The notes: generated by a model from the sequence alone, not told the origin. Counted from the stretch's first letter, positions 1-13,479 are shown. The stretch: DNA of 64,000 nucleotides from Apus apus (GCF_020740795.1 NC_067300.1:868001-932000), one strand, 5' to 3'. A program made the numbers and translations.

Positions 1-230
1 GGTCTGATTGCCAGGGCACAGAAATTCTGTTAGATTATCTGTAATGATAAAACCAGGAACCATGAAATGAAGGCTGACATTTGAAGAGAGCTGATAGGGG
101 CTGGTGAAAGATGAGGGCAGGTCCTGTAGCACCCTGTTGCCTTCTGCTTCTGCCCCACTCCCCTGCCAGGACTCATCCACCTGGGCAGATGGCACATCCC
201 CTGGTGGCACCTCAGCTCCCTTGTGGTTAA

Positions 231-472
231 TCATAGAATAGTCATAGAATCACAGACTGGTTTGGGTTGGAAGGGACCTTAAAGATCATCCAGTCCCAAC
301 CCCTCTGCATGGGCAGAGACACCTCCCTCTAGACCAGGTTGCTCAAGGCATCATTCAACCTGGTCTTGAAGACCTCCAGGGAAGGGAAATCCACAACCTC
401 CCAGGGCAACCTGTTCCAGCATCTAACACCCTCACAGGAAAGAACTTTTTCCTAATGTCCAACCTAAAGGGA
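231..472 (-). repeat. CR1 LINE 3' fragment
   Basis: This is the reverse complement of a CR1 3' end. It has the typical tail repeats (TCATAGAAT-like) at 231-250, then the conserved block 'ttggaagggaccttaaagat', the 'aggttgctcaaggc' block and 'tttttcctaatgtc'. It lies inside the ENTPD8 intron that runs off the left edge. Confidence 0.9.
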
Positions 473-771
473 TAATGAAGAGCAAACAAAGAGCTTTGAG
501 AAATATTTCTTGCTTGGAACTGGGCATGTAACACCCTCCTGGGAGGTGGGATCCCAGGGCACCACCAGACACCTCTGAGCAGCCTCTCTGCCCCTGGGCC
601 CACCACTCAGGACAGCTCAGCCACGCATCTGTCCCCAAGGGCTGCCTCCTCCCCACTGCCAGGTGATTGTTCATGGCAACATGAGAGCTGGGAGCTCCTG
701 GCAGCCTGGCCTGCTGCAGGACACTGTCCTGGCAGTGGCTGCTCCATCACCCCTGCACCCCACAGTGATAC

Positions 772-2638
772 CTCAGTAGCCTCATGCCTGCCGTTGCTCC
801 AAGATAAACTGGGACATCCCTCTGTTTCGCAGCAGGAATGACCTTCAGGGCTTTTTCCAGGCACGCTCTTAGGGAGTCACCAGCTTTTGGGGGATCGTTG
901 GCATAGCTTGATATGCCTTGCCCTGGAAGAGAGTCAGGCTGGGACAGGGTGATGGGAATGGCTGGGCACAGAGATGTGGGAGCAGGAGGACATGGGGCAG
1001 TGAGATCTGTCACCTCTTAGCAACACAGGGTGCTTTGCCAGGGCCCCCTGGTCTCCCAGGACCGGACCAACCCACGCTTGCATCCCTCTCCTGTGGTTTC
1101 CCCACATCTCCCAAGCTTTCAGCAGGGTCCCCAGCTCTGTGGTTGAGCCCTTGCCCAGCCAGGACAGCAGCCTGGGCAGCTGGGGGCTGGCCAAGGTGGA
1201 GGAATGAAAATCCAGAGCAACACCAAGGTGCTTCAGTCCCACCAAGCATGTGGGCGCCACATGGTGCTGAGGGCCCCCCAGCTATGCAGTGAAGGCAGTG
1301 GGGAGCCAGGGACCACCCTGCCTGCAGGCAGGGCTCCCACTGGGCCAGCAGTGACAACCTGATGGAAGGATCTGGCCAGGCTGGGCAGGCTAAAGAGAGG
1401 GAGGCCAGATTGTCCCACCTATGTGCAGGGCAGCACAGAGCCCATGGCAGAGGAATACTGACCTTGGGCGTTACAGGAGAAGGCCTGGCTGACCACACCA
1501 GTGTTGTTCTCCTTGTCTGAGTCCCACTCGTAGACAAACAGGGAGGTGTGGGATGAGCCTGCATCAAACACCATCCCATACTGGAAAGAAAAAACAAGGC
1601 ATCATCACACTGGTGGGAGGAGCAGCAACCTAGCCCTGGTCCCACCATGGTCCTGCCAGGGTGGTGGGACCAGAGGATGCCCCAAAAATCCCCTCTGTAA
1701 GGCACAGGTGTCTGCCCCGTGGCAGTGTCAGTGCTTGGCCTCAGCACGGGTGTTTCTCACAGGAGCTGAGGGACTTTCTCATTCTCCTCCCAAGGTCTGT
1801 GCAGCAATGCCAGCCCACTTAAACATTTTTGTGGTTGTTTCCTCATGCTTTTTTATTTTCTTTCTTGGTCACATACCTTTTCTCTCTACTCTGGCCCCAC
1901 CTTGTTGGCAGGAACTGCCCCCCTTCAGTGCTCTCTGCTACCCCCATGGCTGTGCCCAGCCTTGGCTGGGGCTGGCAAGGCCACACCAGCCCCAGTTGAG
2001 CACCCATAAAGCCCTTCACATCACCTCAAAACCATACCAACCCTCTTCCAGCAGCCAGAGGGGGATGCCAAACTGCAAAGGAGGGTTGGGGAGGAGCTAC
2101 GATGCTTGTGCTGTGGTGTGAGAGGGTCAGGACAAAGCTGGTGGGAGCTGGCGGGAACAAAGGCCACCTGGAGGTGGATCTCCCTGTGGTGTGGTGCCCT
2201 GGGAGGGCAGAGGGAGTAAGACAGGGCTTTGCCCTCTCCATCTTCCCCAAGGTAATCTCCTTGAAACATATCAAGCATGTAGACGGTGGCTAGTTTCAGA
2301 GGAGGCTTCCCTCCCTCTGTTCTAGGTGGCTGGGCTGTATTTCTTCTGCCCGTCTCTTGTGATGGAGAGAAAACACCCACCCAGCTACTGCAAGGCAGGG
2401 CCTTCTGACCAACCATCACCTCCTAAGCTTGAAGACAAGCTGTTGTCTCTGGGCACCTGCCCAAGGTGACTGGTCTCTGCAGTGGTGCTTGGGGACCCTT
2501 TTTTGGGCTCACCTTGACTGTGGGTGGCAGGGTGACGTCGTCAATCTTCACCAGGCTGAGAACAAGGGCAATGATGGAGACTGTGACCAGTGCCCCCACA
2601 GTGGCAGTGCTGAAGTGCTTCTTGTTAGCAAAGATCAT
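772..2638 (-). CDS. ENTPD8: ENTPD8, ecto-nucleoside triphosphate diphosphohydrolase 8, first three coding exons (partial)
   Basis: This is the N-terminal part of an ecto-apyrase that hydrolyses extracellular nucleoside tri- and diphosphates at the cell surface. I see three coding exons on the minus strand: 2638-2513 (42 codons, phase 0), 1580-1463 (118 nt) and 922-772 (151 nt), each with AG/GT borders and compatible phases, giving 131 codons plus two bases. Residues about 14-33 form the N-terminal membrane anchor. Residues 48-55 read DAGSSHTS (apyrase conserved region 1, phosphate binding) and 122-131 read LGATAGMRLL (region 2). N67-N-T is an N-glycosylation sequon. The segment GISSYA followed by an acidic-to-LEKAL stretch resembles ENTPD8 more than ENTPD1 or ENTPD2. 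Later exons are not in 1-771, so they lie beyond the left edge. A likely acceptor just before base 2652 leaves 14 nt of 5' UTR in the first coding exon and implies a further upstream noncoding exon that I could not place. Confidence 0.9.
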
Positions 2639-3497
2639 GGCAAAGGCTCCTCCTGCAAACCCACACCCAGGAGAAAGGTGGTTGGACATGGCAAGCTGGG
2701 AACAAGACAGTAGAAGCTGTGAGGAGATCGGCTCCAAAAGCTGTCCCCAGGCTGGCACTAGCTCAGGGTGTGTAGCTTGGAAATCCTGGTGAATAATCAG
2801 CTCTTTACCTGGGAACAGCAAGATTAGGATAAAATAGGGAGGGCTGGAGAAAAGAGGGGCTGGTAGCCCAGCAGCTTGGCACAGCTGCATTGGGATTGCA
2901 CCAGCCCTACAGGTCCTGCACCCACTCCTTGGCTCACTATTGGGAAGGATCAGGTCCACGGGGAGCAAAGGAAACACTGCACCAAGCAGAGGAGAGCATG
3001 AGAAACAGCACAAAAACTCAAGGTGGGATATTGCAGAAAGGGACAATTATTGGATTTTCCAAGAAGTAAGGTCAGCTCACCTGCACCCAGGAGCTCCCAG
3101 AGGTGGGTGCCCAGGTGGGATGGCTCAGAGCTGGCTTGTGAGTCCTTGCTGTGGCTCTGGGCTCCTCCACTGCCTGCACTAAACCCACCTTGGACTTACC
3201 TTTTATATCCTTTGGAAGTGGATACTGCTTGAAAATCTTTTCCCCATTGTTTAATCTCAGACCTCATCAGCCTCAAGCAAAATGCCTGAACATCAGTGCT
3301 CTGTCTTACAGGGGTGTTATGGCTCAGTTCACATCTTCCCCACACCTTATCTGCAGCCAATTACTTCCTTCTCATTTGAATGAAATCACACATAGGAGCC
3401 CTGCAAGACACTTCTCTTTTTAACCCTTGTCTTCCTGCTTCTTTGTGCTTTTACACACACCCCCACCTTTCTGTTGTGTCTTTGCTCTCCCCAGTCT

Positions 3498-3712
3498 GAA
3501 TCACAGACTGGGTTGGAAGGGACCTTAAAGATCATCCAGTTCCAACTCCCTTTCATGGGCAGGGACACCTCCCCCCAGCCCAGGCTGCTCCAAGCCCCAT
3601 CCAACCTGCCCTTCAACACTGCCAGGGATGGGGCAGCCACAGCTTCCCTGGGCAGCCTGGGCCAGGGTCTCCCCACCCTCACACCAAATAATTTCTTCCT
3701 AATGTCTAGTAA
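3498..3712 (-). repeat. CR1 LINE 3' fragment
   Basis: Antisense CR1 3' end with the blocks 'ttggaagggaccttaaagat', 'gggcagggacacctcc' and 'tttcttcctaatgtctagt'. The tail repeat at the low-coordinate end is short. It looks fairly young because the blocks are close to consensus. Confidence 0.9.
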
Positions 3713-6317
3713 AATCACACCAGAGCAGGATGATGGCCCTGCTGGGAGGTCTCAGCACCACTCACTGAGCTTTGCCTTAGGAGACATGAGAAGCCAAGAG
3801 GGCCAAGATGTCTTCATGGCCCAGATGGGTCACCCCTTCCCCGTGTGTCACTCAGCTTTGAGCTGCTCCTGGGGTCCGGGTCCCTGCAGACATGGAACCC
3901 GAAGCAGAGCCAGGGAGCAGGGAGCTCTCGGCTCCTCACAGCCCCAGCTCTGCCCACAGCTCCCACTGCTCCAGGGCTGTGTTTGGGACCTGGCAGCACA
4001 GGCAGGGATCCCACCCAGCCCTGGCAGCCCCACATGGCACAGAGGAGCTGGTGGATATGGGGACCTGCTCCCTCTGGGTGAAGCTGCTTCTTGTTGACTC
4101 AGCTCCCGCCAAGAGGCTGTGGGTGATCACACGGGTGATCTCCCGGGAAAGATCCAGGTCCCAGTTATCACAGCTGAGCCACACACAGCAGTGCCACCAG
4201 GGAAATGCCTGCCTGGAGCCCCTGCTGCAGCCACCCCCTCAGAGCCCCTTCCCTGTGGCTGGATGGGTGAGGGTTTCAGAGGTTTTGCACTGAAATGTCA
4301 CCCCATGAAATGAGGGAGCAGCCGCCCTGGGGCTCTGCTGGGTGCCCACTGCCAGCTGGGGCTCAGACCTCCAGCCAGTCCCTCATCCCATGGCAATCTC
4401 CTTTGCCCTGGCCTGTGTACTTGTCTGGTGGGTGCCCAGAGGATGCCACCATTCCTGTGTTCCCACCTCCACACAGCACATGGCCTTTGGACTTCCAGCT
4501 TTGCTGGAAGGGGGTGTATGAGTACCTGGAGTATCTACTGCCTTCCCAGCTCTGGAAATCCCTCACTGGCTGCACAGCAGCAGGGCCAGGGCTGTCCTGA
4601 GCAAGGAAGACTTGTCCTCCCAGCAGGACAGAGCCACCAACCATCCCAGTCCCTCCTGGAGATGCAGCTCTGTGTGAGGACTGCCTGCACCTCTCTCCTT
4701 TTCCTGCAGACCCCACGGGTGGTGGACAAGGACAAATGCAGAGGTGGGAGCCAGGACAGAGGCTTTGCTGGCAGAGGTAGTTTTATCTATTAATACTTCT
4801 GCTAAAACACAACAATAAAAGGTAATATCCTTCAGTTTACATTAGATATTCCTGAGCCAAGTCATGGGTAATGGCTTAATAATTTTGTTGACAACATTCT
4901 CCCTGCAGAACCTCCAGGGCTGGGAGGGGGCAGGGCAAGCTGGGGGAGGCAGAGCCTGTGAGCCCCAGCAGGACCAGGAAAAAGGGTCTCTGGAGAACAT
5001 CTCCCAAACCTGCATAGCATCCCTGGCACACAGCACCACACACCTGCTCCCCTCGTGGGCTCCCACAGAACCCTTAATGAACTAATTAGAACATTATCTC
5101 TTACCTTGTCCTGCTGAAAGGGCTGAGCACTGGCCCCTTCTCCTTCCCCTGTGGCACTGCAGGAGGGACAAGGCTGTTTCCCCCTGTGCCTGCCCCATGT
5201 GCAGCACCCAGCACCTCTCCCAGGAGATGCTGTCCCAGCTGGGCACCCTGGCTCCCAGCCACAGCCAGTCCAGACCTTAGTTTTCTTCAGATAATCCCAC
5301 CCAAAGGGGTGTCTGTTGTTAAAAGGTGGGTTGAGTCTCAGGGTGTTGTGGTGGGCGCCTGGCAGGACCCAGCCCACAGGGCAGCCCCTGTCCTGGGGCT
5401 CCCCTCAGGGACTCTCCAGCCCCAGCCCCGTTTGTCTTCAGGGATGTGCTCTGGTGAGAGCAACCTGGGCTATTTACTCATAACTGAAAAAGTGACCTAA
5501 ATGTCTCGATCTTCTGATGGCAGGTGGACAAATCTGGTAGGGAGAAGTATGGCTAGAGTACACACACACACCCCTGTTTGATCTGCTTTTCACGTGTGTT
5601 TGTTTGTCTGTGGCCCTTGAAATGACTCAGTGACACATGGGAGGAGGTTGCCAGGCTGGTGTGGGGACTCTGCAAGGCCAGTCCCACCTCACTGGGGTGA
5701 CTGGTGTTTGTGGAATGAGATCACCTCCATCGTGAGTGTGTTCCCTGTGCCTTTAGAAAGGAAAACACCTGGACTCAGGGTCAAAAGAGTGTCTCATTTC
5801 CTGCCATTCAATCTCTGCACCACCAGGTCACCCAGCTCTGGCCATGGGAAGTGCAGGCAGTGGCTCTGGACATGTTCCACATCTCCAGATGACCTGCACC
5901 CCTGCCTCCCATTCCCTTTCCAGATGCACCCCAGGTCTTTCTGCTACTTGTCCCAGCAGGGACTAGCCCCAGCCCTCCCTTCCACTCTGACTCCAGCAGG
6001 ATTGGTGGAGTTGGGGCCATTTAACACTGCCTTTGAGATGCCCATGTCTTCTGTTCCCAGCTGGCAACTAGCACACCAGACCTTTCTTTCTTATGGCTCT
6101 CTTTCCCAGTGTGCATCATTATTAAATGTGTCCTGATTGCCCTGACTGGCGCCAGCTGCCACCTCTCAACTGGGGGTGCTTTGGTCAGGGACATGCACCA
6201 CCCCAGTCCTTTCCCCTTCCCTGTGCACAGCTACAAGCCAGCTATGAGCTGGCAACGTGTGCTTGAAGCCCAGAAACCAGCTGTGTCCTGAGCTGCATCA
6301 AAAGCAGTGGCCAGCAG

Positions 6318-6872
6318 ATCAAGGAAGGTGATTCTCCCCCTTTACTCTGCTCTCATGAGACCCCATCTGGAGAACTGTGTCTAGTTCTGGAGCCCCCATA
6401 AGAAGAACATGGAGCAAGTCCAGAGGAAGCCACAGAGATGATCCAAGGGCTGGAGCAGCTCTGCTCTGGAGCCAGGCTGGGAGAGTTGGGGTGTTCAGCC
6501 TGGAGAAGAGAAGGCTCCAGGGAGACCTTAGAGCACCTTCCAGTGCCTGAAGGGGCTCCAGGAAAGCTGGGGAGGGGCTTGGGACAAGGGCAGGGAGGGA
6601 TGTGATGAGTGGAACAATTTCAAGGTGAAGGAGGGGAGATTTAGGTGAGACACTAGGAAGAAATTCTTTGCTGTGAGGGTGGTGAGACCCTGGCCCAGGT
6701 TGCCCAGGGAAGCTGTGGCTGCCCCATCCCTGGCAGTGTTGAAGGGCAGGTTGGATGGGGCTTGGAGCAGCCTGGGCTGGTGGGAGGTGTCCCTGCCCAT
6801 GCAGGGGGTTGGGACTGGGTGATCTTGAAGGTCCCTTCCAACCCAAACCATTCTATGATTCTGTGATTCCAT
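6318..6872 (+). repeat. CR1 LINE 3' fragment, about 555 bp
   Basis: Sense-oriented CR1 running from a reverse-transcriptase-end block ('gagaccccatctggagaact') through the 3' UTR to the terminal ATTCTATGATTCTGTGATTCC-type repeats at 6850-6870. About 155 bp of it (6440-6600) is nearly identical to the copy at 43222-43742, so both belong to one young subfamily. Confidence 0.92.
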
Positions 6873-8925
6873 ACAACATGGAAGGTGCTGGTCCAGGGCT
6901 CTCAGGTGGGGTTTAGCACAACATCTGCATCCTCCTGAGAGCCACGAGATTAATGATACCAATAAAAATCGCAGTATTTCGATAGTGACCATGAAACCAG
7001 CAGGTGCCTGGGGAATGGGACCAGGTCCCTGCTGGGAGGGGGATGTGCTGCCCAGCACTGCACTGATGGGCTCCGTGTGTGCCAGGATGGAGGGACATGG
7101 AGCAGGGATGCTCCAGGGGCTTGGGGCTGTTAGTTGCTTGCTCGGCAGGTATCTCAGATCTGGCTCACAAGGAGAGCATGGGGTCTCCTCGGGGCCTGGG
7201 AGGCCTGAAGGTTTTTTTCTTCCTGAGAGGAGGGAGCACAGGGAAACCAGGATGAAGCAGCCGTAGGGCAGGATTTCCCCTTCCACTAGTGTCACCATGA
7301 GCACTTGGGGACAGCAGGGTGGGGACACTGAGGCAAGCAGCCCTGGAGATGCTTGGTTGCCTCCAGTGCAATCAACCAGGCCATAAGGAAACAAGGCAGA
7401 AGGTGAAACGGTGACGTGATGGAGGTGTCCCTCAGCACTTCCTGGAGACCAGGAAACCCTTTGGCTATGGGAGGTCTCCCTGGAGCAGCCAAACTGATTT
7501 GGATGAGAGCAGTTCATGATGGAGACACCTGCCTTGCCATGGTGGTGGGTGACCAGCCAGACACTTGGTATCACCTTGCTCCCTGCTTGCTCTCATGTCA
7601 GCAGGCTGTCAGCTCTCACTTCTCAAAATGTCAGCAAAGCTTCTGAAAAGCTGCTCCAGGGATGCCACCTTTGCTGCAGCCTCCCTTCCTTCAGCCTCTT
7701 CTCCTCCTTGTGCCCCTGCCACCCTGGTGCTCCCCTCTGGGCTTTCACCACTTGCTGCCAATTTATCACATCTTCCCAAGAGTGGTGACTTAAAATGGAC
7801 CTGAGCTGCCATCTGCAGCCTCCCCAACAGTCCATTATTCCATAAAAGCTATAGATTAAGTCCTGAGAACACCAAGCCTGAAACTGGGGCCTGCAGCATG
7901 TCAGGGCACCCATGTGCTCATTGGGTGACATTTGCTTTTGCACTCATTGGCCATTAGCCAGGGACACCCCAAAGCCACCTCTGCATCCCACCTACCGAGC
8001 AGCTGGCCCAGCCACTCTGACCATGACCCTTCCTAAGCAGTACCTGGTGTTTGCCCTCTCTCCTCTCCAGGGTGGCTTTCACCCACCAGAGAAGGGTGTT
8101 GGGTTGGGGTAGCATGGTTTCTTGGCAAACCTGGATGAAACACCACTTATCTCTTCATTTTCCAATAACTCTTTGCCTGCTTGTCCTGACCATCCCAGCA
8201 GTTGGAAGCTGAGCTGCTGCAGTTGGCCATGGCCTACATGCAGGTAACACACATCTCCAACACAAAAGCTTATAAACAACATGAAGCAAAACAAAGCTAA
8301 ATTATGAGGATTCAGGAAGAGCTGGAAAGCAGGACTGCAGGCAGAGCACCAGCTCCAAGGGGAGCAGATGTGGAGGCAGCCCCAGGCAGGGCTGCCCAGC
8401 CTCTTCCTTCCTCCCAGCAGGACTGACCTGGCACAGGCAGCCAAACCTCTTGGTGCAGGGGAGCAGACAACCAGACCAGGCTGTTCCCATGTCCCAGGCT
8501 GTGATTTGGTATCAGCACCCACCAAGTGCAGCCTGCATGCTGCTGGTGGAGAAAGTCATCCGAGGTCCTGCTCTGCTGCAAATGTTGCTTTTGCCACCCC
8601 AGATCACCAGCCAGGCTGTCCCTGGATGCAGGGACACCGCGTGGGGTTCAGGTCCCCATTGCTCTTTGGACATGCTAAATGAAAAAAAAAACAAAGCAGC
8701 AGCCAGGGACTGAGATCCCAGCAGCAATGGATGTGGCCACAGCAGGCAGAGTGGTGGCCTGGGGGGCTCTGGGGGCAGAGGAGGAACTATGGAGACTTCT
8801 GCCTTCAAGGCACGACTGGAAAGCCCCAGGGGCTGGGATGCTGCTGAGCAGCACCAGAGCAGCCTGGGACAGTCACTGCCAGCCTGGCCCTGCCAGTGCC
8901 CTCACCCCCCACCAAGCTGTGTCCC

Positions 8926-8965
8926 CAGCAGCCCCAGCAGCCCCAGCAGCCCCAGTAGCCCCAGG
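8926..8965. repeat. CAGCCCCAG short tandem repeat
   Basis: Roughly four to five copies of a 9-bp CAGCCCCAG unit, with slight decay at the right end. A simple repeat in unique intergenic sequence. Confidence 0.6.
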
Positions 8966-9480
8966 CCACTCCAGCCACCCCCAACAGTCCCCGGCAGCCC
9001 CAGCATGGCTGATGCACTGGGGAGCAGCCACATGGAGCCAGCCCCCAGCTGCAGGAGGAGCTGAGGGGTCTTGCACCACAAAGTACTTTTTAAGTCCTCG
9101 GAGCGATGCAGGTGGTGGAACCAGCACAGAGGAGGTTTTTGAGCAGAGGTGATTGGGAAAGTGTTTCAGCCAATTTAGAGATAACAATCTTTTGCTTGCA
9201 TGACTGAGGTCATTTCCTGAAAGCCATACCTGGGTGAGTGCAGGCTGTGGAGCTGGCTTTTTGGCCCTGAATGCTTTCAAATGAGCACAGAAACCAGAAC
9301 AGCCAAGGCCAGGTTGGGCTCCTGGCACGGCTGGAGACCTGCCTGAGCCAGCAGCTTCCTGATGGATGCTGCCTTGCAGCTCCACCCCAGGGAAGGCTGT
9401 GAAACCCACACGGCTCATACAAGACAAATTCTGGGAGCACTGAAGTCAGCCAGTATCCTGGATGTCATGTAATTCCCAGT

Positions 9481-10267
9481 TGTCTTGGTTTGAGCCAGGA
9501 TGAAGACAATTTTCCTTTTACTGATTTTTTTTTCCCTTCAGCTCTCTTTGAACTAGCAGCAAGTTTTCCAGTCAGTGGACTGATAACACTGGAATGTTTA
9601 TGTTCCTGCTGAGATGCCAAGGTCACTTTGCTCTGCTCGTTGAATCTGCAGCCTCAGGTGCTTCAGGAGCAGGAGAGTCATGTCTGCAGCCCTCCTGTAG
9701 GGAGGAGTGGAGGAGTGAACTAGACAGACAGCAAAACTGACCAAAGCATTCCATTCCATATAGCTACTTGAGCTCGGTGTAAGGTCAGGGATCATGGAAG
9801 TCAAGCCCCTTCATGCTTCTTCTCCCGTTCTCTCCCATCCATGACTGGTGTCTGGGGAGGACTCCATCTATCCATCCATCCATGCATCCATCCTTCCATC
9901 CATCCATCCATCCATCCATCCATCCATCCATCCATCCATCCATCCATCCATTCATCCCTGTTGATCCCCAGGCCTGTGCATCCTTGCCCCTCATCACTCT
10001 CCCCTCAGCTCCTGCTCTGCCCTCTCTCTGGCAGCTCTGGGACATTTCAGGGTTGCTCACAGCTCAGGAGGTGCCAGGGGAGCTGCTGGGGGTGGGGGGA
10101 GGAAAGAAGGTTTTGCACATTCCTGAGCACATCTGTATATAATTGTACATATTTTCTTTTATCATTAGTATCTAATTAAAGCTGTTTAGTTTAGTTCTCA
10201 ATCGGAAAGTCTCTCTCCTTCATTTACTCTCTCTTTCCCTACCAAGATCCTGAGTCAAACCATGACA
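9481..10267 (+). mobile_element. Solo LTR of an endogenous retrovirus (fossil)
   Basis: The segment begins TGTCTTGGTTTGAGCCAGGA, the usual start of avian ERV LTRs, and ends at ACCATGACA, giving TG...CA termini. A TATATAA-like box (about 10134) and an ATTAAA polyadenylation motif (about 10174) sit in that order near the right end, so the LTR reads on the plus strand. No internal retroviral region or second LTR is next to it, so it appears to be a solo LTR left by recombination. No matching target-site duplication is visible. The exact family is unsure (ERVL-like by the start motif). Divergence and an internal CATC expansion suggest it is not recent. Confidence 0.7.
9863..9958. repeat. (CATC)n tetranucleotide microsatellite
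   Basis: An imperfect, then pure run of CATC units; the pure core is about 9895-9950 (around 14 units), with interrupted units either side. It lies inside the solo LTR, so it expanded after insertion or within that LTR lineage. Confidence 0.95.
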
Positions 10268-13200
10268 CGTGTCCTGACCCTTATGTGTTGTCTCTGTGTC
10301 TTCCACAAATAAACAACCAAAATGATCCTCTCTGATCTTAGTGCCTTGCTCTTGACCTTACAACCATCTGGAAGAAGCTCCACCAACCCTGGGTTCCTTC
10401 TGTCCATGTCTTGGCCAGGGACTCTGCGTCCCTGGCAGCAGACGCAGCTGCAGGCAGGGGCTGGCTGGGGCAGGGCAGGACACGGCTCGAGCCACAGCCC
10501 CAGGGACCAGCAAAGCAGCTCCCAGCTCCTCACCAGAAACCACCCACCACATCAGAATGCTAAACCCACAACCATGCTGAGCAGATCACATGGTGCCCAG
10601 GTGCTGCCCGTGTCAAGATGCAGGTGGAGATAAGAGGTCCCTGCTTCCATCCATTCCCAGCTGTCTCCTTTAGGAGCCCTCGTGCCCCTGTGGTGGCTCA
10701 GGTCGTGCTGGACCCATGTCCTTCTCGTGCATGAAGCCCAGCAGAAGCGCCAGGGACCCCACGGCTTGCACTGAACAGGGGAAGGGTGACAGGGTCTGTC
10801 CCCTAAAGCTGTGCCAGCTGGCAGGGGACCAGCAGGGTTTCACTGAGGTGGATGCCCTAGAAGGAGTTTCATGTGGCCACATTGCCATGGCCACAGACTA
10901 GTCTGGAGCTGCACTGCTGGAGTGCAAGGACAAAGGCCCTGGCAAGTTTTGTTGCAGGATTTGGTGGCCCTGGACACAGCAATTGACTCCTTTCCATGAG
11001 GAGTAAGTCCTGGGAAGGCATATGGCTGGTCCTGGCTGGTCCCATTGCCCCGACCATGCAGGTAGCCCCCCACCCCACCAGGGCAGCCATGTGGTATCGT
11101 GCCCCTCTGTGTCCCCAGATGTACTGGGGAGCCTGTCTTACCTGGGAGCAGCAGAGCTGGGAAGTGCTGGTGGCTGGATCTTCCCTAGGGAGCTGCAGAG
11201 TGCTGGAGAGGCTGCTGCAGGTGAGCGTGCTGGCAGCGGGGTGGACGTGGCGGCGCGTCCCCGTCTCACGCTCCACACCCCGGTGACACAGCTGCTTGCC
11301 AGGCTGGGGGTGATGGTCCCAGAGGAGCCCTGCTGGGCCCAGCAGCAGGAAGCAGCCCCACTGCCCTGCAGGGCACTGCCCTGGTGACTTTGATCTTTGG
11401 GTTCAGGTTTTTTTGGTGTAATTATCTGGGTGGCTGGTGCCAGGGACTGCAGTGACTGTGCCCTCCTGACTCAGAGGCCGTGCTGCTCCTCCTGCTCCTC
11501 TGCACCTTCCCCAGCCACGTCCCCCACCCTTTGCAGCTTCAGCTCTTCATGCCAATCATGAGCTGTTCCCCAGCACTGCCCCAGCCTTGCTGCTCCCCTC
11601 ACACCCAGCCCCCCAGACCCACACCAGTGACTCTTTGGTTGCTGATGACCCGGTAGCCCTGGGTGCTGGTGATGCAACACGCCTGGCCCGTGTGCCCAGA
11701 GCGACCAGGAGCGCTGTGGGCACAACAGCTGCACAGGGACACCAAGAGCAGGGATGAACTCGAGCTGCAGGGAGGTGGCAGTGGACACAGAGCAGCCACC
11801 ACCCTCCTGGGTGAGGTGTCCTTGGTTTCCCATCGCTTGGCCTGTGTGAGCAAACGGCTGCTCCAAGTGGACAGACAGAAGGAGCCTCTGGGGATGTTCT
11901 GGCTGCACTTTGGTGACATCCAGGCCTGGAAAACCACATCACAAGGCAGAGCAGGAGTGAAGGAACCCCTGTGAGACAAGTCCCAGGGCTCAGGGCCCAG
12001 TGCCACCTAACGGTGTGCAAGGACTGAGCAAGACGGGTGCTCCTGTCCTGCACTTCCAGTACAAGACCCTGGTGCCAGCCCAGAACGGGCCACCTGGAGC
12101 CATGGGGACATCGAGGCAGGGCTGGAGCTCAGGTGTCACCTGGACAGAGGATGGTGGGGAGCAGGTCACACTGTGCAGCAGGTGCTAAGCCCCAGTATGG
12201 GCTAAATCTGTGGCAGCTTATGGATCCTGCTGAAGAACACCTCTGGTTCTGCCACCCTCACTCCATGACAGCCAGGATGAGGCAGCAGCACGAGGGGACC
12301 ATGGTCACCTGCGGGAAACCTCCTTGCAGTGCCCACCCACCTGACAGGGAGAAGCCACTTGTTTCCTTGTCATCAGAGCATCAGCCCCACAAACCTATAC
12401 CTGGTGCTGCCTCAGGCCTCTGCTGATCGACCCTGACCTGCAGACCTGGTTCTCCAGCAGTTTTCCATCTCAAGATCCCGCCTGCCCAAAACAGATCCTG
12501 AGAGCAGCAGAGGAGAGAGGGCAGATGGGGCAAGGACAGGGATGAGCAGCTGAGGCTGGAGGGGAAGCCCTGGCTCCCAGGAAATGCTTTGGCAGAGTCA
12601 ACATCATCCATAGAGTACAAAGGTCTGTGAAACTTGGTGTGAGAAGGAGACCTGGGCTCCAAAGCAGCACTGGCAGAGGGGTGAGGGACAGATCCACTGC
12701 TCCCAACACACTCATGGTGGGAGCTGGACACAAGTGACACTGAGGGATCCTTGGAGCTGGGAGCTCCCTGTGACACTGGCATTTAACGTGCAGATCTGCA
12801 CTTCCCTGAGGAATACTGGGGATCTGGGGACAGCGTTTCACACCAAAGCTGGGGCTCAGTGAGACCCAACCCCCCATGTCCCAACCAGCACCAGCTGGTT
12901 ACACAGTCCCTGTGCCTCACCCTCCCAACACCTCCACCTTGGTATTTAGGGAATGGATCTCAAATACAAAGAAAAAACCCCACATTTATGGTCAAAAATA
13001 AACACATCAATTATCTCTGGCTCTGAGCACAGCCCCATGAGACCCCACCAGTGCAGTGAAGGCACGAGGGGCTCAGGGCAGTGCGAGGACAGATGGAAAC
13101 CCAGGAGCTTTGCTGCTGAAGCATCATAACAAGCGTGGCCCGGGGTGGGGCAGGACAGGGGGACAGGCTGGCAGGGGCCTGGGGGTATGGGATCTACTGC

Positions 13201-13306
13201 AACCAACCAGCCTCCACACAATTCCCATTCTCCAGGCAGCAGCTTTGAGTACAAATGCTTTCCAGGGGAAAAAAAGTAAAAAATAAAAGGAATCCTTCCA
13301 CGCATT

Positions 13307-13312
13307 TTTATT
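13307..13312 (-). terminator. TMEM203 polyadenylation signal
   Basis: TTTATT on the plus strand, AATAAA on the minus strand, 286 bp past the TMEM203 stop codon. It gives a 3' UTR of about 300 nt. A second A-rich stretch lies just downstream at 13270-13290. Confidence 0.6.
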
Positions 13313-13479
13313 TTCAAACAAAATAACCTGCATATCAACCAGTGCTGGGGGCAGGATGCCTCAGGCCTAACACTGAGAGCTGAGACCTGACATAAGGATG
13401 CAGCACGCAGGGATCTTCTGCAGAAACACGAGGCCCAGCCACACACAGCTCAGTCACAAAGCAAGCCTTGTGGGCCCTG

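Larger units (their letters stand above)
2653..13290. other. Intergenic region between ENTPD8 and TMEM203
   Basis: About 10.6 kb without a gene I can support. It holds two CR1 fragments (3498-3712 and 6318-6872), a solo LTR (9481-10267), a short CAGCCCCAG-type tandem run near 8926-8965 and otherwise unique, moderately GC-rich sequence. An upstream noncoding exon and promoter of ENTPD8 should lie just right of 2652 but could not be placed. No open stretch shows recognisable protein similarity together with splice sites. Confidence 0.6.
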
